Part shown: piece after piece, positions 34,299-42,983 of the stretch
Layout: each line of letters begins with the position of its first letter
Numbering within the stretch: the first letter of the stretch is position 1
Assembly: GCA_965178655.1 (NCBI GenBank)
Contig: OZ238266.1
Coordinates: forward strand, 1,054,001-1,118,000
Source: GCA-2733415 sp965178655
GTDB taxonomy: Bacteria; Bacteroidota; Bacteroidia; Flavobacteriales; Flavobacteriaceae
Reading direction: 5' to 3'
Length of the DNA stretch: 64,000 bases
Position numbers and translations under genes: made by a program
Notes under the pieces: model-generated
The model's database searches: none
What the model was told of the DNA's origin: nothing
What the model saw: the letters and a program-made list of their open reading frames with translations, nothing else

Positions 34299-36194
34299 TT
34301 AGTACGCTCTTTCTTTGTTTCCTTCAAAAAAGTTGATAAATGCTTTATTTACGACTCTATGTCCGCCATCGGTTGGATAATTTCCTGTAAAGTACCAATC
34401 CCCTAGGTGTTCCGGACAAGCTTTATGAAGATTCTCTACCGATTGATAAATAATATCTACTTCAGCATTTAAATCATCATCACTTAATAGTACTGATATT
34501 TTTTTAGAAATTTGATCATCACTATATAGCGCATATAAATCCTTTACAAAGTTTTTAACCTCAGCATCTGGCAATCCTACTTGTGCTTTACACTTATTAT
34601 AGGTTTCTTCTACCAAATGATATTTATTGTCGTCTTTTAACAAGGCTAGCATTGCTCTAAAAGCCACTAAACCTTCTAGGTTTGCCATATCTATTCCGTA
34701 ACAATCCGGATAACGAATTTGAGGCGCAGAAGACACCACTACTATTTTTTTAGGGTTTAGCCTATCCATCATCTTCAAAATACTTTTCTGAAGCGTAGTT
34801 CCTCGTACAATACTATCATCTATAATAACCAAGTTATCGGTAGATTTTACAGAACCATAGGTAATGTCATATACATGCGCTACCAAGTCATCTCTACTAT
34901 CATCATCAGTAATGAATGTTCTTAGCTTAGCATCTTTAATAGCAATTTTTTCTGTACGAACCCTTTTTGAAAGTACTTCTGATATTTTTTCAGGAGTTTG
35001 GTTAGCTTCCTGAACCAACAAAGTCTCCTTTTGTTTGTTTAGATATAACTCTGCCTCTTTAATCATACCGTAATATGATGTTTCAGCAGTATTTGGAATA
35101 AATGAGAATACTGAATTTTCTATATCATCATTTATTGATTTCATTATTTGTGGAAATAACAAACGTCCTAATTTCTTACGTTCTTTGTAAATTTCTTGAT
35201 CACTTCCTCTAGAAAAATAAATACGTTCAAAAGAACATGCTTTTTTCTCTAATGGCTCAATAATTTCTTCGATAGTTGTTTTTCCGTTTTTCTTTACAAT
35301 AATTGCATTTCCGGGGTCAAGCTCTTTTACATCATTAAAATCGACATTAAACACTGTTTGTATTACAGGGCGTTCCGAAGCTACAACTACAACCTCATCA
35401 TCTTGGTAGTAGTATGTTGGGCGAATTCCTGCTGGATCACGTAACACAAATGCATCTCCATGTCCGATTAATCCTGCCATGGCATATCCACCATCCCATT
35501 TTTTAGAAGACTCTTTTAGTATTGCTCCAACATCTAGTTTTTCTGCAATAATTGGAGACGCAGCTACTTTTGAGTGCCCTTCCTTTTTTAAATCATAGTA
35601 CAGTTCATCAACCTGATCATCTAAGAAATGACCTATTTTTTCCATTACCGTAACCGTGTCTGCTTCTGCTTTTGGGTGCTGACCAAGATCAACTAAATCT
35701 TGAAATAGTTGCCCTACATTAGTCATATTAAAATTACCTGCAACAATTAAGTTACGGTGCATCCAGTTGTTTTGTCTTAAAAACGGATGAACACTTTCTA
35801 CGCTGTTTTTACCAAATGTCCCATAGCGTACATGTCCTAAAAGTAATTCGGCTACATACGGTACCGCTTCTTTTAATTTTTTAGTATCATCTTGTAATGA
35901 TGGGTTTTCTGTAATAGCAGTATTAATACGGTCATTAATTTGCGAAAACACATCCTGAATAGGTAGTTGTTTGTTTGAACGCACACGGCTAATATATCGC
36001 TGTCCCGGTTCCATATCAAGCTTAACACTTGCAAAACCAGCACCATCCTGACCTCTGTTGTGCTGTTTTTCCATCATTAAGTACATTTTATTTACCCCAT
36101 AAAATGCGGTTCCGTACTTTTTTTTGTAATACTCTAATGGCTTTTTAAGTCTAATTAAAGCAATTCCACATTCGTGTTTTAAAGCGTCACTCAT
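34299..36194 (-). CDS. Amidophosphoribosyltransferase-like class II amidotransferase
   Basis: 631 residues. The N-terminal glutaminase domain begins after a short propeptide, so Cys 9 (KHECGIAL) should become the N-terminal nucleophile. RGQDGAG, LLGHVRYGTFG and the Asn-containing VAGNFNMTNVG are also class II marks. The second half is a phosphoribosyltransferase with the PRPP loop VIIDDSIVRGTT and YPDCYGIDM. Known PurF makes phosphoribosylamine, the first step of purine synthesis. This protein is about 130-160 residues longer than classical PurF, with extra segments between the two domains and at the C-terminus, so it could be a paralogue with another role. First enzyme of a local purine-linked group with pfkB and purN. 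Confidence 0.8.
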   Translation of the reverse strand: MSDALKHECGIALIRLKKPLEYYKKKYGTAFYGVNKMYLMMEKQHNRGQDGAGFASVKLDMEPGQRYISRVRSNKQLPIQDVFSQINDRINTAITENPSLQDDTKKLKEAVPYVAELLLGHVRYGTFGKNSVESVHPFLRQNNWMHRNLIVAGNFNMTNVGQLFQDLVDLGQHPKAEADTVTVMEKIGHFLDDQVDELYYDLKKEGHSKVAASPIIAEKLDVGAILKESSKKWDGGYAMAGLIGHGDAFVLRDPAGIRPTYYYQDDEVVVVASERPVIQTVFNVDFNDVKELDPGNAIIVKKNGKTTIEEIIEPLEKKACSFERIYFSRGSDQEIYKERKKLGRLLFPQIMKSINDDIENSVFSFIPNTAETSYYGMIKEAELYLNKQKETLLVQEANQTPEKISEVLSKRVRTEKIAIKDAKLRTFITDDDSRDDLVAHVYDITYGSVKSTDNLVIIDDSIVRGTTLQKSILKMMDRLNPKKIVVVSSAPQIRYPDCYGIDMANLEGLVAFRAMLALLKDDNKYHLVEETYNKCKAQVGLPDAEVKNFVKDLYALYSDDQISKKISVLLSDDDLNAEVDIIYQSVENLHKACPEHLGDWYFTGNYPTDGGHRVVNKAFINFFEGNKERAY

Positions 36195-36285
36195 TATAGT
36201 TGTGTTGTATACCCTAAGGTATTGTTTAATGTTATATTTTTACTCGACAATTGTATTTTACCACCTTTCGATAGTTTTTAATCTG

Positions 36286-37215
36286 TTATTGCACTTCAAT
36301 ATCAAACTGTGTCAATTCTTTAAACTGCAGTAATCGTGCTGTTATTTCTGTTTTTGAAAGCGATACCATACGCTCTGTTCCAAATTTCTCTACACAAAAC
36401 GATGCTAGGTTTGAACCATATACAATAGCATTTTTCATGTTCTCGAAAGATACGTCTCCTGTGCTAGAAAGGTATCCTGTAAATCCTCCTGCAAAAGTAT
36501 CTCCTGCTCCGGTTGGATCAAAAACCTCTTCTAATGGTAATGCTGGTGCAAAAAAGGCTTGTTCTTTATGAAACAGTAATGCGCCATGCTCACCTTTTTT
36601 AATAACCACATATTTTGGTCCCATAGTAGCAATAACCCTTGCTGCCTTAACTAATGAATATTCTCCGGAAAGCTGTCTTGCTTCTTCGTCGTTAATAGTA
36701 ATAACATCTACTTTAGCAATAACTTGTTTTAAAGCATCTAGCGCACAGTCCATCCAAAAATTCATAGTATCAAGCACTACAAGTTTTGGTTTTTCAGTAA
36801 GCTGCTCTAACACGCTTAATTGCACAAAAGGATGCAAGTTACCTAGCATTATAATGTCTGAGTTTTTATACGCTTCTGGTACTACAGGATTAAAGTTTTC
36901 TAAAACGTTTAATTGAGTGTCTAGGGTATCTCTGGTATTCATATCATTATGATACTTTCCTGACCAGAAAAAAGTTTTTCCGCCTTGAACAACCTCTAAG
37001 CCTTCAACATTAATATTTCTGTCTGACAATAATTTGATGTATTCTTCTGGAAAATCATCACCTACTACCGATACAATAGCGCTATTAACGGCTGTAAAAT
37101 TAGCTGCCGATAAGCCAATATAAGTGGCTGCACCACCTAATATTTTATCGGTTTTCCCGAAAGGTGTTTCTATAGCGTCAAATGCAACTGTTCCTACTAT
37201 TAAAAGCTTATTCAT
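36286..37215 (-). CDS. PfkB family sugar/nucleoside kinase
   Basis: 309 residues of the ribokinase/PfkB family. Visible: GGAATYIGLSAANF near the N-terminus (the substrate-binding GG), the GDDFPEEYI region, and the family signature DPTGAGDTFAGGF (residues ~233-245) with catalytic Asp and anion hole. The family phosphorylates sugars or nucleosides (ribose, adenosine, inosine, fructose). Location next to a PRPP-using amidotransferase and near purN suggests a nucleoside or ribose substrate, but this is inference. A TATTTTTG box at 37239-37246 provides its own promoter. The 91-base gap to the purF-like gene allows co-transcription. Confidence 0.88.
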   Translation of the reverse strand: MNKLLIVGTVAFDAIETPFGKTDKILGGAATYIGLSAANFTAVNSAIVSVVGDDFPEEYIKLLSDRNINVEGLEVVQGGKTFFWSGKYHNDMNTRDTLDTQLNVLENFNPVVPEAYKNSDIIMLGNLHPFVQLSVLEQLTEKPKLVVLDTMNFWMDCALDALKQVIAKVDVITINDEEARQLSGEYSLVKAARVIATMGPKYVVIKKGEHGALLFHKEQAFFAPALPLEEVFDPTGAGDTFAGGFTGYLSSTGDVSFENMKNAIVYGSNLASFCVEKFGTERMVSLSKTEITARLLQFKELTQFDIEVQ

Positions 37216-37337
37216 TTGTTTTAGTTAAATTTAAGCGACAAAAATAAGCAAATTTATCTTGTAACGTGAGTTCGATATAAATTATCTCTAAACAAAACAA
37301 TAAAATTATTATTCTCAAACAACAAACAGGCGTTTTT

Positions 37338-37820
37338 CTACAACAATCCTTTACGCTGTGTTTGCTCATAGACCTCGTCAATAAGCAATTGTGGTTTTTT
37401 AGACGACTCCACTGCTAAGAAATCACAGCGGTCATTTTGTTTGTGGTTATTATGACCTTTTATCCATTGAAAAGCCACCTTTTGTTTTCGATATATTTTT
37501 AAAAAACGAATCCATAAATCTGGGTTTTTTTTGTCTTTAAAACCTTTCTTTTCCCAACCAAAAACCCATTTTTTATCTACCGAATCTACTACATATTTAG
37601 AATCAGTAAATACCTTTACGCTAGTATTGGTTTTCTTTAACTGCTCTAAAGCAACAATCACTGCCAACAACTCCATTCTATTATTTGTTGTTTTTAAAAA
37701 CCCTTGCGAAAATTCCTTTATATAAGGAGTACCTACCCATTGCATAACAATCCCGTAACCACCAGGCCCAGGATTTCCTCTAGATGACCCATCAGTATAT
37801 ATATGTACTTGTGCGCTCAT
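37338..37820 (-). CDS. rnhA: Ribonuclease HI
   Basis: 160 residues. It degrades the RNA strand of RNA-DNA hybrids during replication. Catalytic carboxylates of the RNase H fold: Asp in IYTDGSSRGNPGPGG (Asp 10), Glu in NRMELLAVI (Glu 49), Asp in VFTDSKYVVDS and the late Asp in NDRCDFLAV. The basic handle segment GWEKKGFKDKKNPDLW is present. It starts directly against the purN stop codon, so the two are an operon. The C-terminal tail (about 20 residues after the last catalytic Asp region) is slightly longer than in E. coli. Confidence 0.96.
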   Translation of the reverse strand: MSAQVHIYTDGSSRGNPGPGGYGIVMQWVGTPYIKEFSQGFLKTTNNRMELLAVIVALEQLKKTNTSVKVFTDSKYVVDSVDKKWVFGWEKKGFKDKKNPDLWIRFLKIYRKQKVAFQWIKGHNNHKQNDRCDFLAVESSKKPQLLIDEVYEQTQRKGLL

Positions 37821-38378
37821 TTATTGTAACAATTGTTCAATTACTAATGGAAAATGCTTTTGCTCTAACAAGTGTATTTTAGTTGCAACCTCTTTATAAG
37901 TATCTGTAGCGGCTACTGCTGTTTTGGCTTGAAAAATAATATTACCCTCATCATAATGTTCATTAACATAATGAATTGTAATTCCCGATTCAGACTCGTT
38001 ATTTGCCACAACTGCCTTATGTACATTAGCGCCATACATACCTTTGCCACCAAACTTAGGAAGCAATGCTGGGTGCACATTAATTATTTTATCAGGAAAA
38101 GCGGCTATTATATTTTCTGGGAATTTTAATAAAAACCCTGCCAATACAATTAAATCGGGCTGCAATGCTATCATCTTATCAAAAACTGTGGTAGATAATT
38201 CGCTTTTATCAAAGTTGCAATTTTCTACTCCAAGAGTCGCTGCTCTTTCAAGCACTTTAGCATCTTTTTTATTGCTTAGCACACAAACAACCTCAGTAAG
38301 TGATGTTTTCTGAAAATGGGCTATAATATTTTGAGCATTTGTTCCTGACCCGGAAGCAAAAATTACAATACGCTTCAT
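37821..38378 (-). CDS. purN: Phosphoribosylglycinamide formyltransferase
   Basis: 185 residues. PurN transfers formyl from 10-formyl-THF to GAR in the third step of purine synthesis. Visible: the phosphate loop FASGSGTNAQNII near residue 7, LAGFLLKFPENII, the catalytic NVHPALLPKFGG (Asn and His) and the Asp of HYVNEHYDEGNII. The frame continues to 38423, but MKRIVIFASGSG at 38378 is the family start. It is the first gene of purN-rnhA and diverges from acpP. Confidence 0.96.
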   Translation of the reverse strand: MKRIVIFASGSGTNAQNIIAHFQKTSLTEVVCVLSNKKDAKVLERAATLGVENCNFDKSELSTTVFDKMIALQPDLIVLAGFLLKFPENIIAAFPDKIINVHPALLPKFGGKGMYGANVHKAVVANNESESGITIHYVNEHYDEGNIIFQAKTAVAATDTYKEVATKIHLLEQKHFPLVIEQLLQ

Positions 38379-38514
38379 ATATAAGTATAATTTACAAACA
38401 CAAAAAAAGGAATAATTATTCAATTTTGACTGGTAAAAACCAGTAAGTTATTAGCAATTTCAAAAAAATACGCTACATTTTTTATGTAAATAGTAATTTT
38501 AAAGTAAAGTTTTT

Positions 38515-38522
38515 TACATTTG
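38515..38522 (+). promoter_or_regulatory. -7 element of acpP-fabF-rnc
   Basis: TACATTTG, a perfect consensus match, 33 bases before the acpP ATG. Confidence 0.6.
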
Positions 38523-38554
38523 TCCCCTAAACTAATTATTAAAAAACAAAGATT

Positions 38555-38788
38555 ATGTCAGATATTGCATCAAAAGTAAAAGCGATTATTGTAGATAAAT
38601 TAGGCGTTGACGAAAACGAAGTAGTTATTGAAGCAAGCTTCACAAATGACTTAGGAGCAGATTCATTAGATACTGTAGAATTAATTATGGAATTCGAAAA
38701 AGAATTTGATATTCAAATTCCAGATGATCAAGCTGAAAACATTGCAACTGTAGGTCAAGCAATTACTTACATCGAAGGCGCTAAATAA
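38555..38788 (+). CDS. acpP: Acyl carrier protein
   Basis: 77 residues, highly acidic. The phosphopantetheine attachment site is the Ser in LGADSLDTVELIM (about residue 37). Helices I-IV are recognisable and the length is standard. It carries growing acyl chains in type II fatty-acid synthesis. The 15-base gap to fabF and shared promoter make acpP-fabF-rnc an operon, a very widespread arrangement. Confidence 0.98.
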   Translation: MSDIASKVKAIIVDKLGVDENEVVIEASFTNDLGADSLDTVELIMEFEKEFDIQIPDDQAENIATVGQAITYIEGAK

Positions 38789-38803
38789 TACGTACTTAGA
38801 AAT

Positions 38804-40054
38804 ATGGAATTAAAGCGAGTTGTAGTTACAGGATTAGGAGCACTTACACCAATAGGAAACAATATTGAAGAATATTGGGACGGATTGGTTAATGGAAAAA
38901 GTGGCGCTGCGCCTATTACTCGCTTTGATGCCTCTAAGTTTAAAACGCGATTTGCGTGCGAACTTAAAGATTTTAAAGTAACCGATTTTATTGACCGTAA
39001 GGAAGCAAGACGACTTGATATTTACGCACAATATGCTTTAGTAGCTTCAGATGAAGCTATCATCGATTCAGGTTTAGATCTCGAAGCGGTAAATAAAGAT
39101 AGAGTTGGCGTTATATGGGGTGCTGGAATTGGCGGAATTGACACTTTTCAAAATGAAGTGGCTAATTTTGCAACCGGAAATGGAACGCCTCGTTTCAATC
39201 CGTTTTTTATTCCTAAAATGATTGCTGATATTGCTCCAGGGCATATCTCTATAAAATACGGCTTTAGAGGACCAAACTTCACTACTGTTTCTGCCTGTGC
39301 ATCATCAGCAAATGCTATGATTGATGCCATGAACTATATTCGTCTTGGAAAAGCCGATGTTATTGTTTCAGGAGGTTCAGAAGCTGCAGTAACCGAATCA
39401 GGAATTGGCGGATTTAATGCCATGCACGCACTATCTACACAAAATGAAAATCCAGAAACTGCTTCAAGACCATTTGATGCTACAAGAGATGGATTTGTTT
39501 TAGGAGAAGGTGCTGGTGCTTTAATTCTTGAAGAATATGAACATGCCATTGCAAGAGGCGCTACTATATATGCCGAGCTTGCTGGAGGTGGATTATCTGC
39601 CGATGCATACCATATGACCGCTCCACATCCTGACGGATTAGGCGCAAAAAATGTAATGAAAAATTGTCTTGATGATGCTGGACTTACAGCCGCTGATGTT
39701 GATGCAATTAACATGCATGGTACATCTACTCCTTTAGGAGATGTTGCTGAATCAAAAGCCATAAAAAGTGTTTTTGGTGACCACGCATACAATCTAAACA
39801 TTAACTCTACAAAATCAATGACAGGGCACTTACTTGGTGCAGCAGGAGCTATTGAAGCAATTGCTTCTATCCTTGCCATGAAACATGGTATTGTTCCACC
39901 AACAATTAACCATACTACTCCTGACGAAAACATTGACAGCAAACTAAACTTAACACTAAATACAGCGCAAAAAAGACCGCTTAACGTAGTAATGAGTAAT
40001 ACGTTTGGATTTGGAGGGCACAATGCTTGTGTTTTGTTTAAAAAAATAGATTAA
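38804..40054 (+). CDS. fabF: Beta-ketoacyl-ACP synthase II
   Basis: 416 residues. FabF condenses malonyl-ACP with acyl-ACP during fatty-acid elongation. The Cys-His-His triad is visible: TVSACASSANAM (nucleophile Cys near residue 166), NMHGTSTPLGD and KSMTGHLLGAAGA. The C-terminal NTFGFGGHNACVLF is also characteristic. Second gene of acpP-fabF-rnc, followed by rnc after 13 bases. A long open frame on the opposite strand (39334-40023) is only a composition shadow. Confidence 0.98.
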   Translation: MELKRVVVTGLGALTPIGNNIEEYWDGLVNGKSGAAPITRFDASKFKTRFACELKDFKVTDFIDRKEARRLDIYAQYALVASDEAIIDSGLDLEAVNKDRVGVIWGAGIGGIDTFQNEVANFATGNGTPRFNPFFIPKMIADIAPGHISIKYGFRGPNFTTVSACASSANAMIDAMNYIRLGKADVIVSGGSEAAVTESGIGGFNAMHALSTQNENPETASRPFDATRDGFVLGEGAGALILEEYEHAIARGATIYAELAGGGLSADAYHMTAPHPDGLGAKNVMKNCLDDAGLTAADVDAINMHGTSTPLGDVAESKAIKSVFGDHAYNLNINSTKSMTGHLLGAAGAIEAIASILAMKHGIVPPTINHTTPDENIDSKLNLTLNTAQKRPLNVVMSNTFGFGGHNACVLFKKID

Positions 40055-40067
40055 TCCCTATATCCGA

Positions 40068-40808
40068 ATGAAACGTTTCATTCATAAAATATTCAACCCA
40101 AAAATTGCCAGTAAAGATGTGCCTTTTTCAATGCGCGTGGCAAAAATTATTGGATACACTCCTGCCAATATTTTATATTTTAAAGAAGCTTTTACTCATA
40201 AATCTGTAAATCTTAAAAACAATAAAGGCGGCATTATTAGCTATGAACGCTTAGAGTTTTTAGGCGATGCTATGTTAAGTGCTATTATTGCAGAGTTCTT
40301 ATTCAATAAAGTACCACACGGAAACGAAGGGTATCTAACCAAAATGCGCTCTAAAATTGTAAGTAGAGAGCATTTAAATGAGCTCGGAAAAGACCTTAAT
40401 TTGTTAGAATTACTAAATAGTAAAATGAACAAAGTCAATTTTGGAAACAATATACACGGTAATGTTTTTGAAGCACTTGTTGGGGCAATTTTTTTAGACA
40501 AAGGATATACTGGTTGCGAACAGTTTATTTATGACCGCGTTATTAACCCTTATGTAGACATTGAACGTCTTGAAGGAAAAGTTATTAGCTACAAAAGCCT
40601 TCTTATAGAATGGTGTCAGAAAGAAAAGAAACACTTTAAATATATGGTGTATGAAGATTCTGGAAACGACAACGTAAAATACTTTGCAGTTAAGCTACAT
40701 ATTAACGATAAAATTATAGCTAAAGCAAGGGCAACTTCTAAGAAAAAAGCCGAAGAAAAAGCCTCTAAACGAGCATTTTTCGCATTACAAGACAGAATAG
40801 AAGGTTAA
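40068..40808 (+). CDS. rnc: Ribonuclease III
   Basis: 246 residues. RNase III cleaves double-stranded RNA for rRNA and mRNA processing. The signature ERLEFLGDAMLSAIIAEFL (residues ~62-80) supplies catalytic acidic residues, with a second set in NVFEALVGAIFLDKGY. A dsRNA-binding domain occupies the C-terminal third (YKSLLIEWCQKEKKH at its start, ARATSKKKAEEKASKRAF at its end). The N-terminus has about 25 extra residues before the domain. Last gene of acpP-fabF-rnc. Confidence 0.97.
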   Translation: MKRFIHKIFNPKIASKDVPFSMRVAKIIGYTPANILYFKEAFTHKSVNLKNNKGGIISYERLEFLGDAMLSAIIAEFLFNKVPHGNEGYLTKMRSKIVSREHLNELGKDLNLLELLNSKMNKVNFGNNIHGNVFEALVGAIFLDKGYTGCEQFIYDRVINPYVDIERLEGKVISYKSLLIEWCQKEKKHFKYMVYEDSGNDNVKYFAVKLHINDKIIAKARATSKKKAEEKASKRAFFALQDRIEG

Positions 40809-40854
40809 GTTTTAAAGTTAGTAACCACTAGGCAGAAAGCAAAAAACCTAGACA

Positions 40855-41116
40855 CTAGAATCTAGACTAAATACTTGCCATTCTCAGCTTGACTGGGAGT
40901 CTAGGTTTAAATAACGAATATTGAACGCGAACACAGAATAATGAAGTTTTAGATTGTAGTATATTCTAGAAACAAGAACTCTAAAATTCTCTAGAAGATT
41001 CCCGACTACTCGGGAAAGACAAATAATGTAAATAGTAAAAACACTTGTCATTCTCAGCTTGACTGGGAATCTAGACAATGTATGACATGGATTTCCGCCT
41101 ACGCGGAAATGACACT
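40855..41116. repeat. Gene-free region with dispersed palindromic repeats
   Basis: Between rnc and trpS there is no gene. A 32-base unit (cttgccattctcagcttgac...) at 40874-40905 recurs at 41044-41075 with two or three changes. The unit at 40967-41023 (tagaaac...ctctagaa, then cccgactactcggg) matches 33731-33788. A third palindrome, tttccgcctacgcggaaa, is at 41092-41109. This is the same repeat family as in the region after sod. Confidence 0.7.
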
Positions 41117-41121
41117 TAAAA

Positions 41122-42093
41122 CTATAAAAAACCTAATTTTGTACGCACACGACCCAACACCTCATTGGCTGTCTTTGTTGCTTTCTTAGCGCCAATAGCT
41201 AAAGCGGCATCTAACTCTGAAAGGTTAGACATATAGTGATTATATAGAGCACGTTCTTTTGAAAACTTTTCAATTAACAATTCAAAAAATGCTTGTTTTG
41301 CATGACCATAACCATAGCCTCCTTGCTCATAATTTGTTCGCATTTCGGCAATTTGAGCTGCCGAAGCGACTAATTTATATAGTGCAAATAAATTACAGGT
41401 ATCTGGATTTTTAGGGTCTTCTAAAGCCGTACTATCGGTTGCAATTTTCATGACTTGCTTACGCAGTTGTTTATCTGGCAAGAAAATATTAATAATATTC
41501 CCTTTACTTTTACTCATTTTTACACCATCAGTACCTGGAACGTACATGGTACCTTCTTGAACTTTTGCTTCTGGAACAACAAATGTTTCTCCTAATTGCG
41601 CATGAAAACGCGCAGCTACATCACGTGTCATTTCTAAATGTTGCAACTGGTCTTTTCCAACAGGAACAAGTGCTGCATCATATAATAAAATATCGGCAGC
41701 CATTAGCATTGGGTAAGTAAACAACCCGCCATTAACATCATTTAACCTGTCTGCCTTGTCTTTAAAAGAGTGTGCTAACTCTAGACGCTTAAACGGAAAA
41801 AAACAATTTAAATACCATGATAATTCTGTAACCTGAGCCACATCACTTTGGCGATAAAATACTGTCTTGCTAATATCTAACCCAAAAGCCAACCACACGG
41901 CTGCTGTTGAGTAGGTGTTCTCTCGAAGTACTTTGGCATCTTTAATTTGTGTTAAGGAGTGCAAGTCGGCAATAAATAAATACGATTCATTATCCGGATT
42001 TTTCGCCATGTCAATTGCAGGAATAATAGCCCCTAGTAAATTACCTAGATGTGGAGTTCCTGTACTTTGTACGCCTGTTAAAATTCTTGCCAT
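41122..42093 (-). CDS. trpS: Tryptophanyl-tRNA synthetase
   Basis: 323 residues, a class I synthetase that charges tRNA-Trp. The HIGH-like motif is in STGTPHLGNLLGA (residues ~10-22) and the KMSKS loop is perfect in GVKMSKSKGNII near residue 193. ADLHSLTQI, YPMLMAADILLYDA and VGKDQLQHLEMTRD are also family blocks. Monocistronic, divergent from the acyltransferase gene. Confidence 0.97.
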   Translation of the reverse strand: MARILTGVQSTGTPHLGNLLGAIIPAIDMAKNPDNESYLFIADLHSLTQIKDAKVLRENTYSTAAVWLAFGLDISKTVFYRQSDVAQVTELSWYLNCFFPFKRLELAHSFKDKADRLNDVNGGLFTYPMLMAADILLYDAALVPVGKDQLQHLEMTRDVAARFHAQLGETFVVPEAKVQEGTMYVPGTDGVKMSKSKGNIINIFLPDKQLRKQVMKIATDSTALEDPKNPDTCNLFALYKLVASAAQIAEMRTNYEQGGYGYGHAKQAFFELLIEKFSKERALYNHYMSNLSELDAALAIGAKKATKTANEVLGRVRTKLGFL

Positions 42094-42174
42094 AGTATTG
42101 TTAAAAAAGTTTATACAAATTTATTGAAAGCATTAGTCATAAAAAAGTTATTTTTGAAACTTAACTGTTTTTAT

Positions 42175-42924
42175 TTGAAAATAATACGTTACATAGGTCG
42201 CATTTGCTATAGATTATGGTTTTACCTTTTGGTTTTACTACCCATTCTACTATTACTACCGTTATTTTTAATTAGTATTTTATCTCAGAAACTATACCCT
42301 TACTTTTTTAAACTAGCACGCATTTGGGCAAAAACCATTCTTTTAGGTATGGGATTTCGGCCAGAAATTAACACCAAAAAACAAATTGAACACGGAAAAA
42401 GCTATGTCTTTATTGCCAACCATACATCTATGATTGATATTATGTTACTACTGGCTGTAGAAAAAAATCCGTTTGTATTTGTCGGAAAACAATCGTTAGC
42501 TAAAATTCCAATATTTGGGTTCTTTTATAAACGCACCTGTATACTAGTGAATCGTAATGATAAAAAAAGCAGGAATGATGTTTTTTATGAGGCGCAAAAA
42601 CGTATTAACTCCGGACTCAGTATCTGTATTTTTCCTGAAGGAGGGGTTTTTGACAGCCACATCCTTTTACATGACTTTAAAAATGGGGCGTTTCGTTTAG
42701 CCATTGATCACCAAATACCAATTGTTCCAATAACATTTATTGACAACCTACAGCGTTTTCCTTTTCCGTTTTTAGCAGGAGGATCTCCCGGAAAATTACG
42801 AACCACCATACATAAACCTGTAATCACTACAGGGCTAACTAAAGCTGATAAAAACACCTTAAAAAAACAAGCACAACAAATTATTTATGATGAATTGAAA
42901 AATTACCATCCAAATAAAACCTAA
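42175..42924 (+). CDS. plsC: Lysophospholipid (1-acylglycerol-3-phosphate) acyltransferase
   Basis: About 249 residues, a membrane-bound acyltransferase of the PlsC family that acylates lysophosphatidate in phospholipid synthesis. A hydrophobic N-terminal anchor (LWFYLLVLLPILLLLPLFL) precedes the catalytic NHTSMIDIMLL (H-x4-D written HTSMID), GKQSLAKIPIFGFF, the FPEGGVFD motif and VPITFIDN. No ATG exists at the 5' end: TTG codons at 42124, 42154 and 42175 are in frame. I choose 42175 (MKIIRYIGR) because it puts the membrane helix at the usual distance. The real start may be upstream. Confidence 0.85.
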   Translation: MKIIRYIGRICYRLWFYLLVLLPILLLLPLFLISILSQKLYPYFFKLARIWAKTILLGMGFRPEINTKKQIEHGKSYVFIANHTSMIDIMLLLAVEKNPFVFVGKQSLAKIPIFGFFYKRTCILVNRNDKKSRNDVFYEAQKRINSGLSICIFPEGGVFDSHILLHDFKNGAFRLAIDHQIPIVPITFIDNLQRFPFPFLAGGSPGKLRTTIHKPVITTGLTKADKNTLKKQAQQIIYDELKNYHPNKT

Positions 42925-42961
42925 AAAAAAGCACTGAATAAACATCAGTGCTTTTTTTTAG
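42921..42961. terminator. Bidirectional terminator between plsC and recA
   Basis: A long stem ctaaaaaaaagcactga / tcagtgcttttttttag serves two convergent genes. Confidence 0.88.
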
Positions 42962-42983
42962 GTTTTAGAATTAATATTTGCTA

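Noticed and set aside
39334..40023. Long open frame antisense to fabF (229 codons)
   Set aside because: It lies wholly within fabF, has no promoter or family resemblance, and arises from codon-composition shadowing.
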